Positions 7,354 through 15,925 are shown, counted from the stretch's first letter. The stretch: 64,000 nt of DNA from Scybalosoma faecavium (GCA_018716135.1 DVKG01000002.1:13007-77006), one strand, 5' to 3'. The notes: a model not told the origin generated them from the sequence alone. Program-made: numbers and translations.

Positions 7354-7445
7354 GATGCAGGGAACGGAGTTCTCCCTCGGTTCGCGCCGAGGTCTCTTAC
7401 AAAGCTGATGGCGCATCTCAGTTTGCAGTGTCATCAGCTTTTTTG
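7354..7445 (+). ncRNA. Candidate structured small RNA, about 92 nt
   Basis: Between the convergent ldh and lipoprotein genes a sigma-A-like promoter is followed by three strong hairpins in a row. They are GGGAAC/GTTCTCCC (7360-7376), CCTCGG/CCGAGG (7375-7392, sharing two C with the first) and AAAGCTGATG/CATCAGCTTT (7401-7441), the last ending in a T-run. That is the layout of an independently transcribed RNA ending in an intrinsic terminator. The last hairpin could instead simply terminate ldh. I do not recognise a known family: it lacks the SRP RNA tetraloop region and is too short for 6S or tmRNA. Confidence 0.5.
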
Positions 7446-7542
7446 TAAAACAATAAAAGCGGCGTTATTTACGGCTTGCTATGCAGTCTTAAAGCACAAC
7501 ACACCGCAGCAAAAACGCCGGCTGAAAATCATCGTTTTTTCA

Positions 7543-8472
7543 TCATTGCTCGAATTCAACAGTATACGGTCCCACATTTACGCTGTCTATAGCGTCTAAA
7601 TTTATGACTTTGTCCAGATTTGTTATGTTCCAGTCTAAGTCGCTGCCCGAGCCGCTTAGCTCGCAGAACGTTCCGTCTGCCATTTTAATCTTCACATCAG
7701 TCGAGCTCAATTGCTCCATAAGCGTTTTTTCTTTTACATTGCGCAGGAATACGTGGATAGGAGAAATCATAATATCCGCCGCTTTTTGCCCGCCGTCGTA
7801 AACATGTCCGCATTTAATTTCAAGCTTGTTTGTCGGAGTCCAAGTTATCGTAAATCTCCCCTCCGCCAGCTTTTGGCAGCCATACTTTTCTGTATAATAC
7901 TGCAAATCGTCCAATACAAACGTGACCTCTCCGCCCGTAGTGATATCTGCGTTTCCGTCTGCCGTAACTCCAAATAGAATTTTAGCTTTTCCGTTGGCCA
8001 AGTCCTGCATATCTTGATTATTCATTATAGTTAAAGCGCCGGTATTTATCTCTCCCGGACGGTCGAAAGGCTTATCCGGAGCGGCTGCAACGGCTTTATC
8101 TATATCATCAGGAGTAAGTCTTCCGTTATACATCGTGATGTCATTTACATCAAAAGACACAAATTCTTCCTTCGAAGCCTCAAGCACTTTTTTAAAATTC
8201 ACGTTTTTAGAAAAGTCAATTTCCAAAACGGCATAAAGAGCTTTGCCGTCGCCCAATGTCTCCGTAACTCTCAGCGTAACATCTTCGTATTCAGCTTCCG
8301 CATTTACATTCTGAAAGCCGCTCTTTAACGCTTTTTGCGACGCGGGTGTTATCTCCATAAACGATCGAAAGCCCTCGTCGCAGGACGCTGCCCCTACGCA
8401 CGAGCACAAAGACAACATGATAACCGTCACAAATATTATTAGTCCACTTCTACGCTTTAAATATTTCATCAT
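7543..8472 (-). CDS. Putative lipoprotein of unknown function
   Basis: From MMKYLKRRSG the protein has a basic N-terminus, a hydrophobic core (LIIFVTVIMLSL) and a lipobox-like LSLC or LCSC, so it is probably a membrane-anchored lipoprotein of about 309 residues. In-frame starts exist seven codons upstream (8493) and here; both have weak ribosome binding sites. The mature part is hydrophilic with alternating strand-like segments (for example KALYAVLEIDFSKNVNF and FTITWTPTNKLEIKCGHVYDGG), resembling the beta-rich DUF4179-type extracellular domains seen near anti-sigma factors, but no such neighbour is present. It is transcribed alone from its own promoter. No function is assigned. Confidence 0.65.
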   Translation of the reverse strand: MMKYLKRRSGLIIFVTVIMLSLCSCVGAASCDEGFRSFMEITPASQKALKSGFQNVNAEAEYEDVTLRVTETLGDGKALYAVLEIDFSKNVNFKKVLEASKEEFVSFDVNDITMYNGRLTPDDIDKAVAAAPDKPFDRPGEINTGALTIMNNQDMQDLANGKAKILFGVTADGNADITTGGEVTFVLDDLQYYTEKYGCQKLAEGRFTITWTPTNKLEIKCGHVYDGGQKAADIMISPIHVFLRNVKEKTLMEQLSSTDVKIKMADGTFCELSGSGSDLDWNITNLDKVINLDAIDSVNVGPYTVEFEQ

Positions 8473-8532
8473 TCCATCTTCTATTTGGCTCACATCAAGC
8501 CTGTCTATTAAATTTAAATCTGTATTTCTAAA

Positions 8533-8561
8533 AGTTTATCACAGACGTTTACAGCTGTCAA
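8533..8561 (-). promoter_or_regulatory. Promoter of the lipoprotein gene
   Basis: Minus-strand TTGACA (8556-8561), 17 bases, TAAACT (8533-8538). Confidence 0.7.
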
Positions 8562-8589
8562 CATATTGAATCTAACTAAACTGTAAGGA

Positions 8590-8622
8590 CAAAAAACAGA
8601 GCCTCCTATCGAAACTCTGTTT
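8590..8622 (-). terminator. Terminator after the SPFH gene
   Basis: On the minus strand AAACAGAG pairs with CTCTGTTT, with a 13-base loop, followed by TTTT. Confidence 0.75.
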
Positions 8623-8630
8623 TTATTATT

Positions 8631-9926
8631 TTAGAGTATATCGTTTTCGTCAAACTTATCTCCGCATTCAGGGCAGAATTTAGGCGGATTATACGGATCG
8701 TCAGGTTCCCATCCGCATTTATCGCATTTATAAAGCGGCGCATCCTGCGGCTTTTTGGTACCGCATTCTGAACAGAACTTGCCCTTGTTCAACGTATGAC
8801 ACTCGGGGCATTCCCATCCTTCCTGAGGCTTTTTAGCTCCGCATTCTATGCAGAATTTTCCCATATTCCCCGTTTTGCCGCACGAGCAAGTCCAGCCTTC
8901 GCCGCCCGCCGGAGCATTCGGCTCATGCTGCGCCTGCTTTTGACCGTTTGCAAACAGTTCATTTGCGTTGAGCCCGCCTGATTGCTGCGCAAAGCCCATG
9001 CCCATAAAACCTGTCATCGCGCCGGCAGAATTTCCCGCCGCCGTCTCCATAGCGTTAGCCTGAGCCGTGCCTATGCGCGCGCCCATCATATGAGCATTAG
9101 TATAAACTCTGGACTCCTGGAATTGAGCTATTTTTTTGCTGCTTTCAGGATCGGGAGTTATGGATGCAAACGCCATAGAGACTATGGAAATGCCGCGCTT
9201 CTCCACCCATTCTGCGCTGAGCGACTTGTTCAGCAAGTCGGCTATTTCCTCAGTATACAATAGTATCTGATCGTAAGGGATTTTTTTAAGAGCAATCTGT
9301 CCTATCGCAGGCTGGAGGAAATGCTGCACCTCGCTCTTCAGCTGATCGTCTATACTGGAACGATAGAAAGTTTCTTCGACATTCGCACATATTTCAGTAT
9401 AAAACATAATCGGGTTCGTAATACGATAGGAGTAATTCCCGTATCCTCGCAGCATTATGGTAAAGCCGAACTCACTGTCTCTGAACGGCACTTCGCCCAC
9501 TCCGACTTTGTTCCCCAATATTTCTTTTGTATTTATGAAATACACCCGCTGGTCGTTCTCAGGCTGACCGCCGTACGTAAATCTCTTGCCGACTTTTTTA
9601 AAGCTTTCTTTCAGTCCCTTGAAGCCTGAATCCAGCATGGAAGGCTCTGTGCCTGTGCGGTATTCATATTCGCCCGGCTCAGTGCAAAAATCTACTACTC
9701 TTCCGTTTTCGACAATCAACATACATTGACCTTCGTTTACGGCTATTTTAGACCCGTCGGTTATTATGTTCTCGTCTCTTTTCGTATTGGAGCTTCTGCC
9801 GCCCACGCGCGCCTGCCCCTTCGCCATAAGCACGTCGGCGCTCATGGAGTCGCAGTATATCAACTCTTTCCACTGGTCAGCCAGAGTTGTAGTTATTCCG
9901 CCAAATATAGCTTTGATAAGTCCCAT
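8631..9926 (-). CDS. SPFH-domain protein with C-terminal zinc ribbons
   Basis: A 431-residue protein. Residues about 30-290 form an SPFH (stomatin/prohibitin/flotillin-like) domain of the type called virion core protein or YdjI in Bacillus. It is followed by an Ala/Gly/Met-rich linker and three consecutive zinc ribbons: CSCGKTGNMGKFCIECG, CPECHTLNKGKFCSECG and CDKCG...KFCPECG. No transmembrane helix is obvious; the N-terminus is amphipathic (MGLIKAIFGGITTTLADQW). Bacillus YdjI works with PspA in membrane stress and membrane localisation, so a similar peripheral role is inferred. It lies 21 bases after a Tim44-like zinc-ribbon membrane protein gene, forming a two-gene operon. No PspA gene is seen here. 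Confidence 0.85.
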   Translation of the reverse strand: MGLIKAIFGGITTTLADQWKELIYCDSMSADVLMAKGQARVGGRSSNTKRDENIITDGSKIAVNEGQCMLIVENGRVVDFCTEPGEYEYRTGTEPSMLDSGFKGLKESFKKVGKRFTYGGQPENDQRVYFINTKEILGNKVGVGEVPFRDSEFGFTIMLRGYGNYSYRITNPIMFYTEICANVEETFYRSSIDDQLKSEVQHFLQPAIGQIALKKIPYDQILLYTEEIADLLNKSLSAEWVEKRGISIVSMAFASITPDPESSKKIAQFQESRVYTNAHMMGARIGTAQANAMETAAGNSAGAMTGFMGMGFAQQSGGLNANELFANGQKQAQHEPNAPAGGEGWTCSCGKTGNMGKFCIECGAKKPQEGWECPECHTLNKGKFCSECGTKKPQDAPLYKCDKCGWEPDDPYNPPKFCPECGDKFDENDIL

Positions 9927-9947
9927 ATTTTACCTCTCCAAAGTATG

Positions 9948-10964
9948 TTATACGTCGTTCCGGTCTCCGCCGTTTTTCGCATCGTCTGCATCAGTCTTTG
10001 CATATGCATCAGGATGTATGAACACACCCGTATTGTCTACATGCAGCCCGGGTTTAACCGCTTCAATATTCAGCAATACCCAATCGTATTCACCCGTAGT
10101 TATTATGAAGCCGCAGTATTCGCATTTGCCCGAGCTCGTTATCTGCGTCGGCGCGCCGCAATGCGGGCAGGATACTGTAGAGTTATTGCTTTTAGCAAGA
10201 TCTGTGAGCACGCCCGTCTTTCTCGTGAATGTCAGAATATACTGCATAAAGCAATCTTTGTCAGGATCGCCTTTCAGCACTTTCTTGGTTTTTTCATCTA
10301 TAATATAATCCACCATGCGCACCTGCATATAAACTTTTAGATGCTCGTATTCTACCGTGCGCTCATAATGATGCAGATATGCCTGATTGACGTTAATTCT
10401 GTCTATTATGTTTATCTGACCATTATTTATATATTGCTTGAGCTGTATCTCATGCTGACGATAAAGCTCTTCTTTTTCAAAAGGACGTACTTTAGACCAA
10501 TCGCGTTCTGTCCATGCGTTTTGCAGAGTGATAAACACTTCCTTTGTCCACGCCATGAACTTGTCATCGTCAAAAAGCGGGTCCACCTGTTTTATGGCGT
10601 CGTTAATCGGATATGTAAAGTCCATAGGCTGCTGCGGAGGCGGGGGGCTGTTTCCCACTCTCGCATTCGAGCCTTTCTTTCCTCTTTTGCCTTTCCAGCT
10701 GAAAAACAGCAGAAGAATTACTACGATTACTGCGACTTCCACAAATCCGAACTCTTCGTCGCCATCCCCGCTCGAGCTGAAAACAAACAGGTCTGAAGAA
10801 CCTCCGCTGCTCCAGTCGCTGCCGCTGCTATAATCACTGCCGCTGCTGTAATCGTTGAAATTGCCCACATCTACAGGGCGGAAATCCGCATACGCCGGCG
10901 CTGCGACGGCGAATATGAGCAGAACGCAAATCGCAAGCAGCATTATCCTCGTTCTTTTTTTCAT
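9948..10964 (-). CDS. Tim44-like membrane protein with a zinc ribbon
   Basis: A 338-residue protein with a cleavable-looking signal peptide (residues 1-26, ending APAYA). A Ser/Asp/Gly-rich extracytoplasmic stretch follows, with the repeat DYSSGSDYSSGSDWSSG, then one membrane segment (about 74-90, VEVAVIVVILLLFFSW). Residues about 115-255 form a Tim44-like domain (FMAWTKEVFITLQNAWTERDW), and a zinc ribbon CPHCG...CEYCG sits near the C-terminus. The Tim44-like and zinc parts would face the cytoplasm, where they could meet the following SPFH protein, whose gene is 21 bases downstream. It has its own TTTACA/TATAAT promoter. The precise role is unknown; a membrane-associated scaffold with the SPFH partner is inferred. 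Confidence 0.8.
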   Translation of the reverse strand: MKKRTRIMLLAICVLLIFAVAAPAYADFRPVDVGNFNDYSSGSDYSSGSDWSSGGSSDLFVFSSSGDGDEEFGFVEVAVIVVILLLFFSWKGKRGKKGSNARVGNSPPPPQQPMDFTYPINDAIKQVDPLFDDDKFMAWTKEVFITLQNAWTERDWSKVRPFEKEELYRQHEIQLKQYINNGQINIIDRINVNQAYLHHYERTVEYEHLKVYMQVRMVDYIIDEKTKKVLKGDPDKDCFMQYILTFTRKTGVLTDLAKSNNSTVSCPHCGAPTQITSSGKCEYCGFIITTGEYDWVLLNIEAVKPGLHVDNTGVFIHPDAYAKTDADDAKNGGDRNDV

Positions 10965-11008
10965 AACCAGACTTTATTCCTCTCGATATTTGTTATTCGA
11001 CATTTTTT

Positions 11009-11037
11009 ATTATATATTATATCATCCGACATGTAAA
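11009..11037 (-). promoter_or_regulatory. Promoter of the Tim44-like/SPFH operon
   Basis: Minus-strand TTTACA (11032-11037), 17 bases, TATAAT (11009-11014). The 7-mer TGTCGAA, the core of a Spo0A box, lies on the same strand at 10996-11002 just after the -10; a 7-mer alone is weak evidence. Confidence 0.7.
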
Positions 11038-11092
11038 ACTATTTTTCACACTATATTTTTTAAAATGCTATATAATCTATACATAAAAAGGG

Positions 11093-11121
11093 TTGACAAA
11101 ACTCTCAGCGTTGTTTAGAAT
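11093..11121 (+). promoter_or_regulatory. Promoter of glyS
   Basis: TTGACA (11093-11098), 17 bases, TAGAAT (11116-11121), starting transcription near 11128, ahead of the T-box leader. Confidence 0.85.
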
Positions 11122-11127
11122 TATATG

Positions 11128-11276
11128 AGATTAATATCGGCGGGCGAGGCTTTGGCAACCTCAATATGATCCCGCACCTTCCTAAAGCGGGCGCAGCAAT
11201 GCGTCAATAAGGGTGGAACCACGGAAGCGTACTTTTCTTTCGTCCCTTTGATTCAGGGGCGGAAGTTTTTTTATTA
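11128..11276 (+). promoter_or_regulatory. T-box riboswitch, glycyl-tRNA synthetase leader
   Basis: The T-box core AAGGGTGGAACCACGG is at 11209-11224, preceded by stem III GCGCA-GCAA-TGCGT (11191-11204). It is followed by the terminator CTTTCGTCCCT/AGGGGCGGAAG (11237-11265) and a T-run. Uncharged tRNA-Gly binding would favour the antiterminator and allow glyS transcription. The whole leader is only about 150 nt. The stem I region (GCGGG 11140-11144 with CCCGC 11171-11175, enclosing GAGG/CCTC) is very short, as in compact glycine T-boxes, and I could not place the specifier codon with certainty. Confidence 0.9.
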
Positions 11277-11309
11277 TTTCGGAAATTAAACATTTCGCAG
11301 GAGGAACAC

Positions 11310-12698
11310 ATGAACCACAACGAAAAGACAATGGATAAAATAATAGCTCTTTGTAAAAACCGCGGCTACGTTTTCCCCGGCTCGGAGATATACGGCGGTC
11401 TCGCAAACACATGGGATTACGGTCCTCTCGGTGTAGAATTCAAAAACAACATTAAGAAAGCATGGTGGCGTAAGTTTGTAACGGAAAACAGACATAACGT
11501 AGGTCTTGACTGCGCCATTCTCATGAATCCTCAGACATGGGTCGCCTCCGGCCACGTCGGCGGCTTCTCCGATCCGCTCATGGACTGCAAGGGCTGCAAG
11601 GAGCGCTTCCGCGCGGATAAGCTGATAGAGCAGTACGCCGCGGACACAGGCGAGGACGTAAACCCCGCTCACATGAGCAAGGAGGAAATGCAGGATTTCA
11701 TAGCTGAGCACATCCCCTGCCCCACATGCGGCGCAAAAGCGAACTTCACTCCCATCCGCAGCTTCAACCTGATGTTCAAGACATTCCAGGGCGTAACAGA
11801 GGACAGCGCATCCGAAATTTATCTGCGCCCCGAGACAGCACAGGGTATATTCGTCAACTTCAAAAACGTACTGCGCACGACTCGCAGAAAGATGCCCATG
11901 GGTATCGGTCAGATAGGTAAATCCTTCCGCAACGAGATTACCCCCGGCAACTTCACATTCCGCACGCGCGAATTTGAACAGATGGAGCTGGAGTTCTTCT
12001 GTCATCCCGATGAAGAAATGCAGTGGTTCGAATACTGGAGAGGCACCTGCCGCGACTGGCTGAAATCCCTCGGCATGAACGAGGAGCACTTCAAGCTTCG
12101 CGATCACGACAAAGAAGAACTGTCTCATTATTCAAACGCTACTACAGATATAGAATATCTCTTCCCCTTCGGCTGGGGCGAGCTTTGGGGAATTGCTGAC
12201 CGCACGGACTTCGACCTTAAAGCTCACATGAACACCTCCGGTGAAAACTTCACCTATCAGGATCCCATCACAAACGAAAAGTACGTGCCTTACTGCATCG
12301 AGCCCTCTCTTGGCGTAGACCGCGTGGCTCTGGCGTTCCTCTGCGACGCATACGACGAAGAAGAGCTGGAGAAGGATACGCGCGTCGTACTCCGCCTGCA
12401 TCCCGCTCTCGCGCCGTACAAGGCCGCTGTTCTTCCGCTCCAGAAGAAGCTCGCAGAGCAGGCTGACGAAATATACTCCGAGCTGCTCAAATACCACAGC
12501 GTAGATTACGACCTTACAGGCTCCATCGGCAAGCGTTACCGCAGACAGGATGAAATCGGCACGCCCTATTGCATCACGGTTGACTTCGATACCGCTGAGG
12601 ACGGCTGCGTAACAGTCCGCGACCGCGACACCATGCAGCAGGAGCGCATACCCGTAGCTTCTCTCAAGGCCTTCCTCGACGAAAAAGTTAATTTCTAA
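11310..12698 (+). CDS. glyS: Glycyl-tRNA synthetase, single-chain type
   Basis: A 462-residue class II synthetase of the homodimeric (eukaryote- and archaea-like) GlyRS type, charging tRNA-Gly in the cytoplasm. Visible are the N-terminal SEIYGGLANTWDYGPLGVEFKNN (motif 1 region), the zinc-like CKGCKERF...CPTCG insertion, motif 2 IGKSFRNEITPGNFTFRTREFEQMELEFF and motif 3 IEPSLGVDRVALAFL. The anticodon-binding domain occupies about residues 365-460 (APYKAAVLPL). An AGGAGG box precedes the ATG. It is regulated by the T-box leader immediately upstream and ends in its own terminator. The separate alpha/beta glyQ and glyS subunits of many bacteria are not used here. Confidence 0.97.
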   Translation: MNHNEKTMDKIIALCKNRGYVFPGSEIYGGLANTWDYGPLGVEFKNNIKKAWWRKFVTENRHNVGLDCAILMNPQTWVASGHVGGFSDPLMDCKGCKERFRADKLIEQYAADTGEDVNPAHMSKEEMQDFIAEHIPCPTCGAKANFTPIRSFNLMFKTFQGVTEDSASEIYLRPETAQGIFVNFKNVLRTTRRKMPMGIGQIGKSFRNEITPGNFTFRTREFEQMELEFFCHPDEEMQWFEYWRGTCRDWLKSLGMNEEHFKLRDHDKEELSHYSNATTDIEYLFPFGWGELWGIADRTDFDLKAHMNTSGENFTYQDPITNEKYVPYCIEPSLGVDRVALAFLCDAYDEEELEKDTRVVLRLHPALAPYKAAVLPLQKKLAEQADEIYSELLKYHSVDYDLTGSIGKRYRRQDEIGTPYCITVDFDTAEDGCVTVRDRDTMQQERIPVASLKAFLDEKVNF

Positions 12699-12741
12699 GT
12701 CGAGATTAAATCTAAAATTCGATTATATTTACTCTATTAAG

Positions 12742-12785
12742 GGCGTCGGACTAATGCCAATTTCCGACGCCTAAAAAATTTTACA
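12742..12785 (+). terminator. Terminator of glyS
   Basis: GGCGTCGGA (12742-12750) pairs perfectly with TCCGACGCC (12763-12771), then a TAAAAAATTTT tail. Confidence 0.7.
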
Positions 12786-12931
12786 ATTTTTATCAAGGCT
12801 GTAACCATCGCAAATCGTCGACGTGTATATGAACTTTTGCACATATACTTCACCAAAACACTTTTAATTTGCGTCCGTTTCAGATATAATATAGAAAGAT
12901 TTTCATTATTTTGTTAAGAGTGGGTATCAAC

Positions 12932-14167
12932 ATGAAAAACATAAAATTAGTTATAACAGGCATGGGCGCGGTCACACCGGTCGGTATAGGCGTGGCTGAG
13001 TATTGGAATGCGCTCGTAAAAGGCCAATGCGGCATAGATTATATCACGCGCTTCGACACGTCTGATATGCCCGTTAAAGTCGCGGCCGAAGTCAAAGACT
13101 TTGATCCTTCGGTCTTCATGCCCAAAAGTCTCTCCCGCACCATGGATCTGTTTTCACAGTTCGCATACGCAGCGGCAGAGGAAGCTATCAAAGACAGCGG
13201 ACTGGACATAAACGCGGAAAGCGATAGAATCGGTATCGTTATGGGCAGCGCTATGAACGGCATATCTACCATAGCCGAGACTCAGACCGCTTTAGATTCC
13301 GGAAAGCGCGTCAATCCCCGCTTTGTTCCCAAGATTATAGGCAACATCGGCGCAGCTCAAATCGCCATTTCACACGGCATTCACGGCCCGAGCCTCACGC
13401 TGAACACAGCCTGCTCCACAGGCGGAGACGCCATAATGACCGCGGCTATGCTGCTTAGAGCGGGAGAAGCAGACGCCGTGCTGGCGGTGGGCGGTGAAAA
13501 CGCTCTTTGCCCTGTCGTAGTATCCGGTCTCACTCAGGCCGGCGCGCTTTCCAAGCAAAGCGAAGACCCTGCGCTGGCATGCCGTCCGTTTGATATAAAC
13601 CGCGACGGATTCGTAATGGGAGAAGGCGGCGGCGCTGTAATAATAGAAACAGAAAAGCACGCGCTCGCACGCGGAGCTAATATATACGCAGAGCTGGCAG
13701 GCTACGCCAACACATCCGACGCGCATCATGTCACAGCTCCGATGCCGGACGGCGCAGGCGCAGCGCGCTGCATGAAGCTGGCGCTCAAGCGCGCGGGTAT
13801 GAATCCCTCCGAAATAGACTACATAAACGCACACGGGACTTCCACTCCCCTCGGCGACAAAGCCGAGACCACAGCGGTCAAAACCGTATTCGGCGGCAAG
13901 GAAGGCGCTCCTCCGATGTCCTCCACAAAATCCATGACAGGTCACCTAATGGGCGCCGGAGGTTTGACAGAAGCGATAGCCTGCGTAATGGCTGTGAAAG
14001 AGGGCATACTGCCGCCTACAATTCATCTCGAAGCTCCTGATCCCGACTGCGACTTGGATTACGTCCCCAATCAGGCTCGCCGCAAAGATATAAAAGCCGC
14101 AATGAGCAACTCGCTCGGATTTGGCGGTCAAAATTCCAGCATAATTGTTTCTCGATACGAGAAATAA
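12932..14167 (+). CDS. fabF: 3-oxoacyl-ACP synthase of the FabF type
   Basis: A 411-residue beta-ketoacyl-ACP synthase II, condensing malonyl-ACP with acyl-ACP in fatty acid elongation. The catalytic cysteine is in LNTACSTGGDA and the two histidines are in NAHGTSTPLGD and STKSMTGHLMGAGG. The C-terminus has the family's SNSLGFGGQNSSIIV. ATG at 12932 fits the family start (MKNIKLVITGMGAVTP); an in-frame TTG at 12911 would add seven residues but leaves no room for a binding site. No other fab genes are adjacent; instead an acyl-CoA/acyl ligase gene follows after 31 bases. It could serve main fatty acid synthesis or a dedicated acyl pathway with that ligase. Confidence 0.93.
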   Translation: MKNIKLVITGMGAVTPVGIGVAEYWNALVKGQCGIDYITRFDTSDMPVKVAAEVKDFDPSVFMPKSLSRTMDLFSQFAYAAAEEAIKDSGLDINAESDRIGIVMGSAMNGISTIAETQTALDSGKRVNPRFVPKIIGNIGAAQIAISHGIHGPSLTLNTACSTGGDAIMTAAMLLRAGEADAVLAVGGENALCPVVVSGLTQAGALSKQSEDPALACRPFDINRDGFVMGEGGGAVIIETEKHALARGANIYAELAGYANTSDAHHVTAPMPDGAGAARCMKLALKRAGMNPSEIDYINAHGTSTPLGDKAETTAVKTVFGGKEGAPPMSSTKSMTGHLMGAGGLTEAIACVMAVKEGILPPTIHLEAPDPDCDLDYVPNQARRKDIKAAMSNSLGFGGQNSSIIVSRYEK

Positions 14168-14198
14168 AATATTTACTTTTATTAAAGGAGTTTAAAAG

Positions 14199-15845
14199 TT
14201 GACAAGAGAATACACATATGACGTATCTATGTTCCGCGACACCTTCGAAAAGAGATATACATATCTCAACGGATTCATGCGCAATGTATCCCGGTTCGGC
14301 GGAAGCTACGCCATGCATGACCCGCAGTCCGGCAGACGCTGGACATACCGCGAGCTGAACGCAGAAGCTAACAAACTCGCTAATGCAATGAAAGCAGACG
14401 GAATCGGGAAAAACGACATAGTTATGTTTACGCTTCTCAATTCTCCTGAGTTTGTTTTCTGCTATTTAGCCGCACATAAGATAGGCGCAATAGCCTGCCC
14501 CGTCAACTATAGAATGGGATCAGGCGAGATAGCCCTCCTGCTCCAAGACAGCAAACCCAAGATATTCTTCTACGATGCGGAGTTTGCCGATCTTTCACGC
14601 GGAGCGCTGCAAAGCTCTTCCCATAAGCCCGAGCGTGTCGTCATGGTCGATTACCATGGCAAAGCAGACGCACCCGAAGGCGAGGCTGCATATCACGAGT
14701 ACATAAAAAACCGCTCGGAAGATAATCCGCCTATAGATTTTGATCCGCACATCTACGACGAAACCACACGCCTCTATACCTCAGGCACGACAAACCTCCC
14801 TAAAGGCGTACCGATAAACAACATAAACGAAGTGCTGTCCGCTCACGACGTAATGATGCACTTTCCGCTCGGTCCTACAGACCGCACGATGAATATGACT
14901 CCTTGGTTCCATCGCGGCGGCATACATTCCGGCGGCCCCTGCCCTACGCTTTACGCCGGCGGCGAAGTCGTAATACTCAGAGACTTCGCACCGAGACGCT
15001 GCCTCGAATATGCCGAAGAATTCAAGATTTCTTTCCTTATCGGCGTTCCTACTATAATCGCGCTTCTCTCGCGCACTCAGGAACGCATGAGAGCAGATCT
15101 GTCCAGCCTGCGCGGAATCGTAACCATGGGCGCGGCATTCGAAAAGCCCGCATGCAAAAAGTATATGCGAATGCTCACACCTAATATATTCAACGGCTAC
15201 GGCACGACCGAGACGTTCTGGAACACATTCCTCCGCCCCTTCGATCTCCCCGGCATGGCAGGCTCCGCCGGACGCTCCTGCACAGACGACGAGGTTCGCG
15301 TAGTATACCTGCGTGAAGACGGGGAACACTCTGAACCGGACGAAGTCGTTCCGCGCGACAACGAAACACCCGGCGAGATAATAATCTCCTCTCCGGCAAA
15401 ATCCGCGTTCTGCTACTACAACAACCCCGAAATGACAGCTAAAAAATTCTATAAGGGCTGGCTGTACACAGGCGACGTAGGCACATGGGACGAAAACGAA
15501 TTCGTAACCATCTCGGGCAGAAAGGACGATATGATAGTCTCCGCGGGAGAGAACATATATCCGACTCAGATAGAAGCCGTGCTCAACGACCATCCAAAGG
15601 TTGCGGAAAGCGCCGTAATCGGCATTCCTGACAAGCTCCGCGGCGAAATCGTCGCTGCATATGTCGTACCTCTCGACGACAGTCTGACGGTAGAAGAGCT
15701 GAAGGAATACTGCACCTCTTCTCCCATGCTCTCCGCTTATAAATGGCCGAAAATATACAACATCGTGCCCGAGCTGCCTCATACGGCGACGGGCAAGCTG
15801 ATGCACTATAAGCTTCGCCAGCAGGCTGTAGGCAAAAACAAATAA
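14199..15845 (+). CDS. AMP-forming acyl-CoA ligase family protein
   Basis: A 548-residue member of the ANL (acyl-CoA synthetase) superfamily, which activates a carboxylic acid as an acyl-adenylate and transfers it to CoA or a carrier. Motifs seen: the phosphate loop YTSGTTNLPKGVP, GYGTTETFWNT (A5), YTGDVGTWDENEFVTISGRKDDMIVSAGENI (A7/A8 hinge), and the C-terminal lysine in TATGKLMHYK. The start is TTG at 14199 with AAAGGAG eight bases upstream. It lies directly after fabF in the same direction and ends in a strong terminator, so the two form an operon. The substrate is not readable from sequence; a medium- or long-chain acid is a guess. Confidence 0.9.
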   Translation: MTREYTYDVSMFRDTFEKRYTYLNGFMRNVSRFGGSYAMHDPQSGRRWTYRELNAEANKLANAMKADGIGKNDIVMFTLLNSPEFVFCYLAAHKIGAIACPVNYRMGSGEIALLLQDSKPKIFFYDAEFADLSRGALQSSSHKPERVVMVDYHGKADAPEGEAAYHEYIKNRSEDNPPIDFDPHIYDETTRLYTSGTTNLPKGVPINNINEVLSAHDVMMHFPLGPTDRTMNMTPWFHRGGIHSGGPCPTLYAGGEVVILRDFAPRRCLEYAEEFKISFLIGVPTIIALLSRTQERMRADLSSLRGIVTMGAAFEKPACKKYMRMLTPNIFNGYGTTETFWNTFLRPFDLPGMAGSAGRSCTDDEVRVVYLREDGEHSEPDEVVPRDNETPGEIIISSPAKSAFCYYNNPEMTAKKFYKGWLYTGDVGTWDENEFVTISGRKDDMIVSAGENIYPTQIEAVLNDHPKVAESAVIGIPDKLRGEIVAAYVVPLDDSLTVEELKEYCTSSPMLSAYKWPKIYNIVPELPHTATGKLMHYKLRQQAVGKNK

Positions 15846-15860
15846 TTTCTTGATTCCGAG

Positions 15861-15895
15861 ACCATCTGTTCCAAATCGGGCAGATGGTTTTTTTT
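15861..15895 (+). terminator. Terminator of the fabF-ligase operon
   Basis: ACCATCTG (15861-15868) pairs with CAGATGGT (15881-15888), then eight T. Confidence 0.9.
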
Positions 15896-15900
15896 GTAAA

Positions 15901-15925
15901 ATAAAAGATCCTGCAATGCAGGACC
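15901..15925 (-). terminator. Terminator of hom
   Basis: On the minus strand TCCTGC/GCAGGA with an ATT loop (15909-15923), then TTTTATTTT. Confidence 0.75.

Noticed and set aside
7354..7445. SRP RNA, 6S RNA or tmRNA as identity of the small RNA
   Set aside because: The conserved SRP tetraloop region is missing, the length is too short for 6S, and there is no tRNA-like end for tmRNA.
10996..11002. TGTCGAA as a firm Spo0A box at the Tim44-like gene promoter
   Set aside because: A 7-mer is expected several times by chance in this window and no further consensus bases surround it.
12911..12931. TTG start for FabF at 12911
   Set aside because: It adds seven residues not found in the family, and the ATG at 12932 matches the family start.
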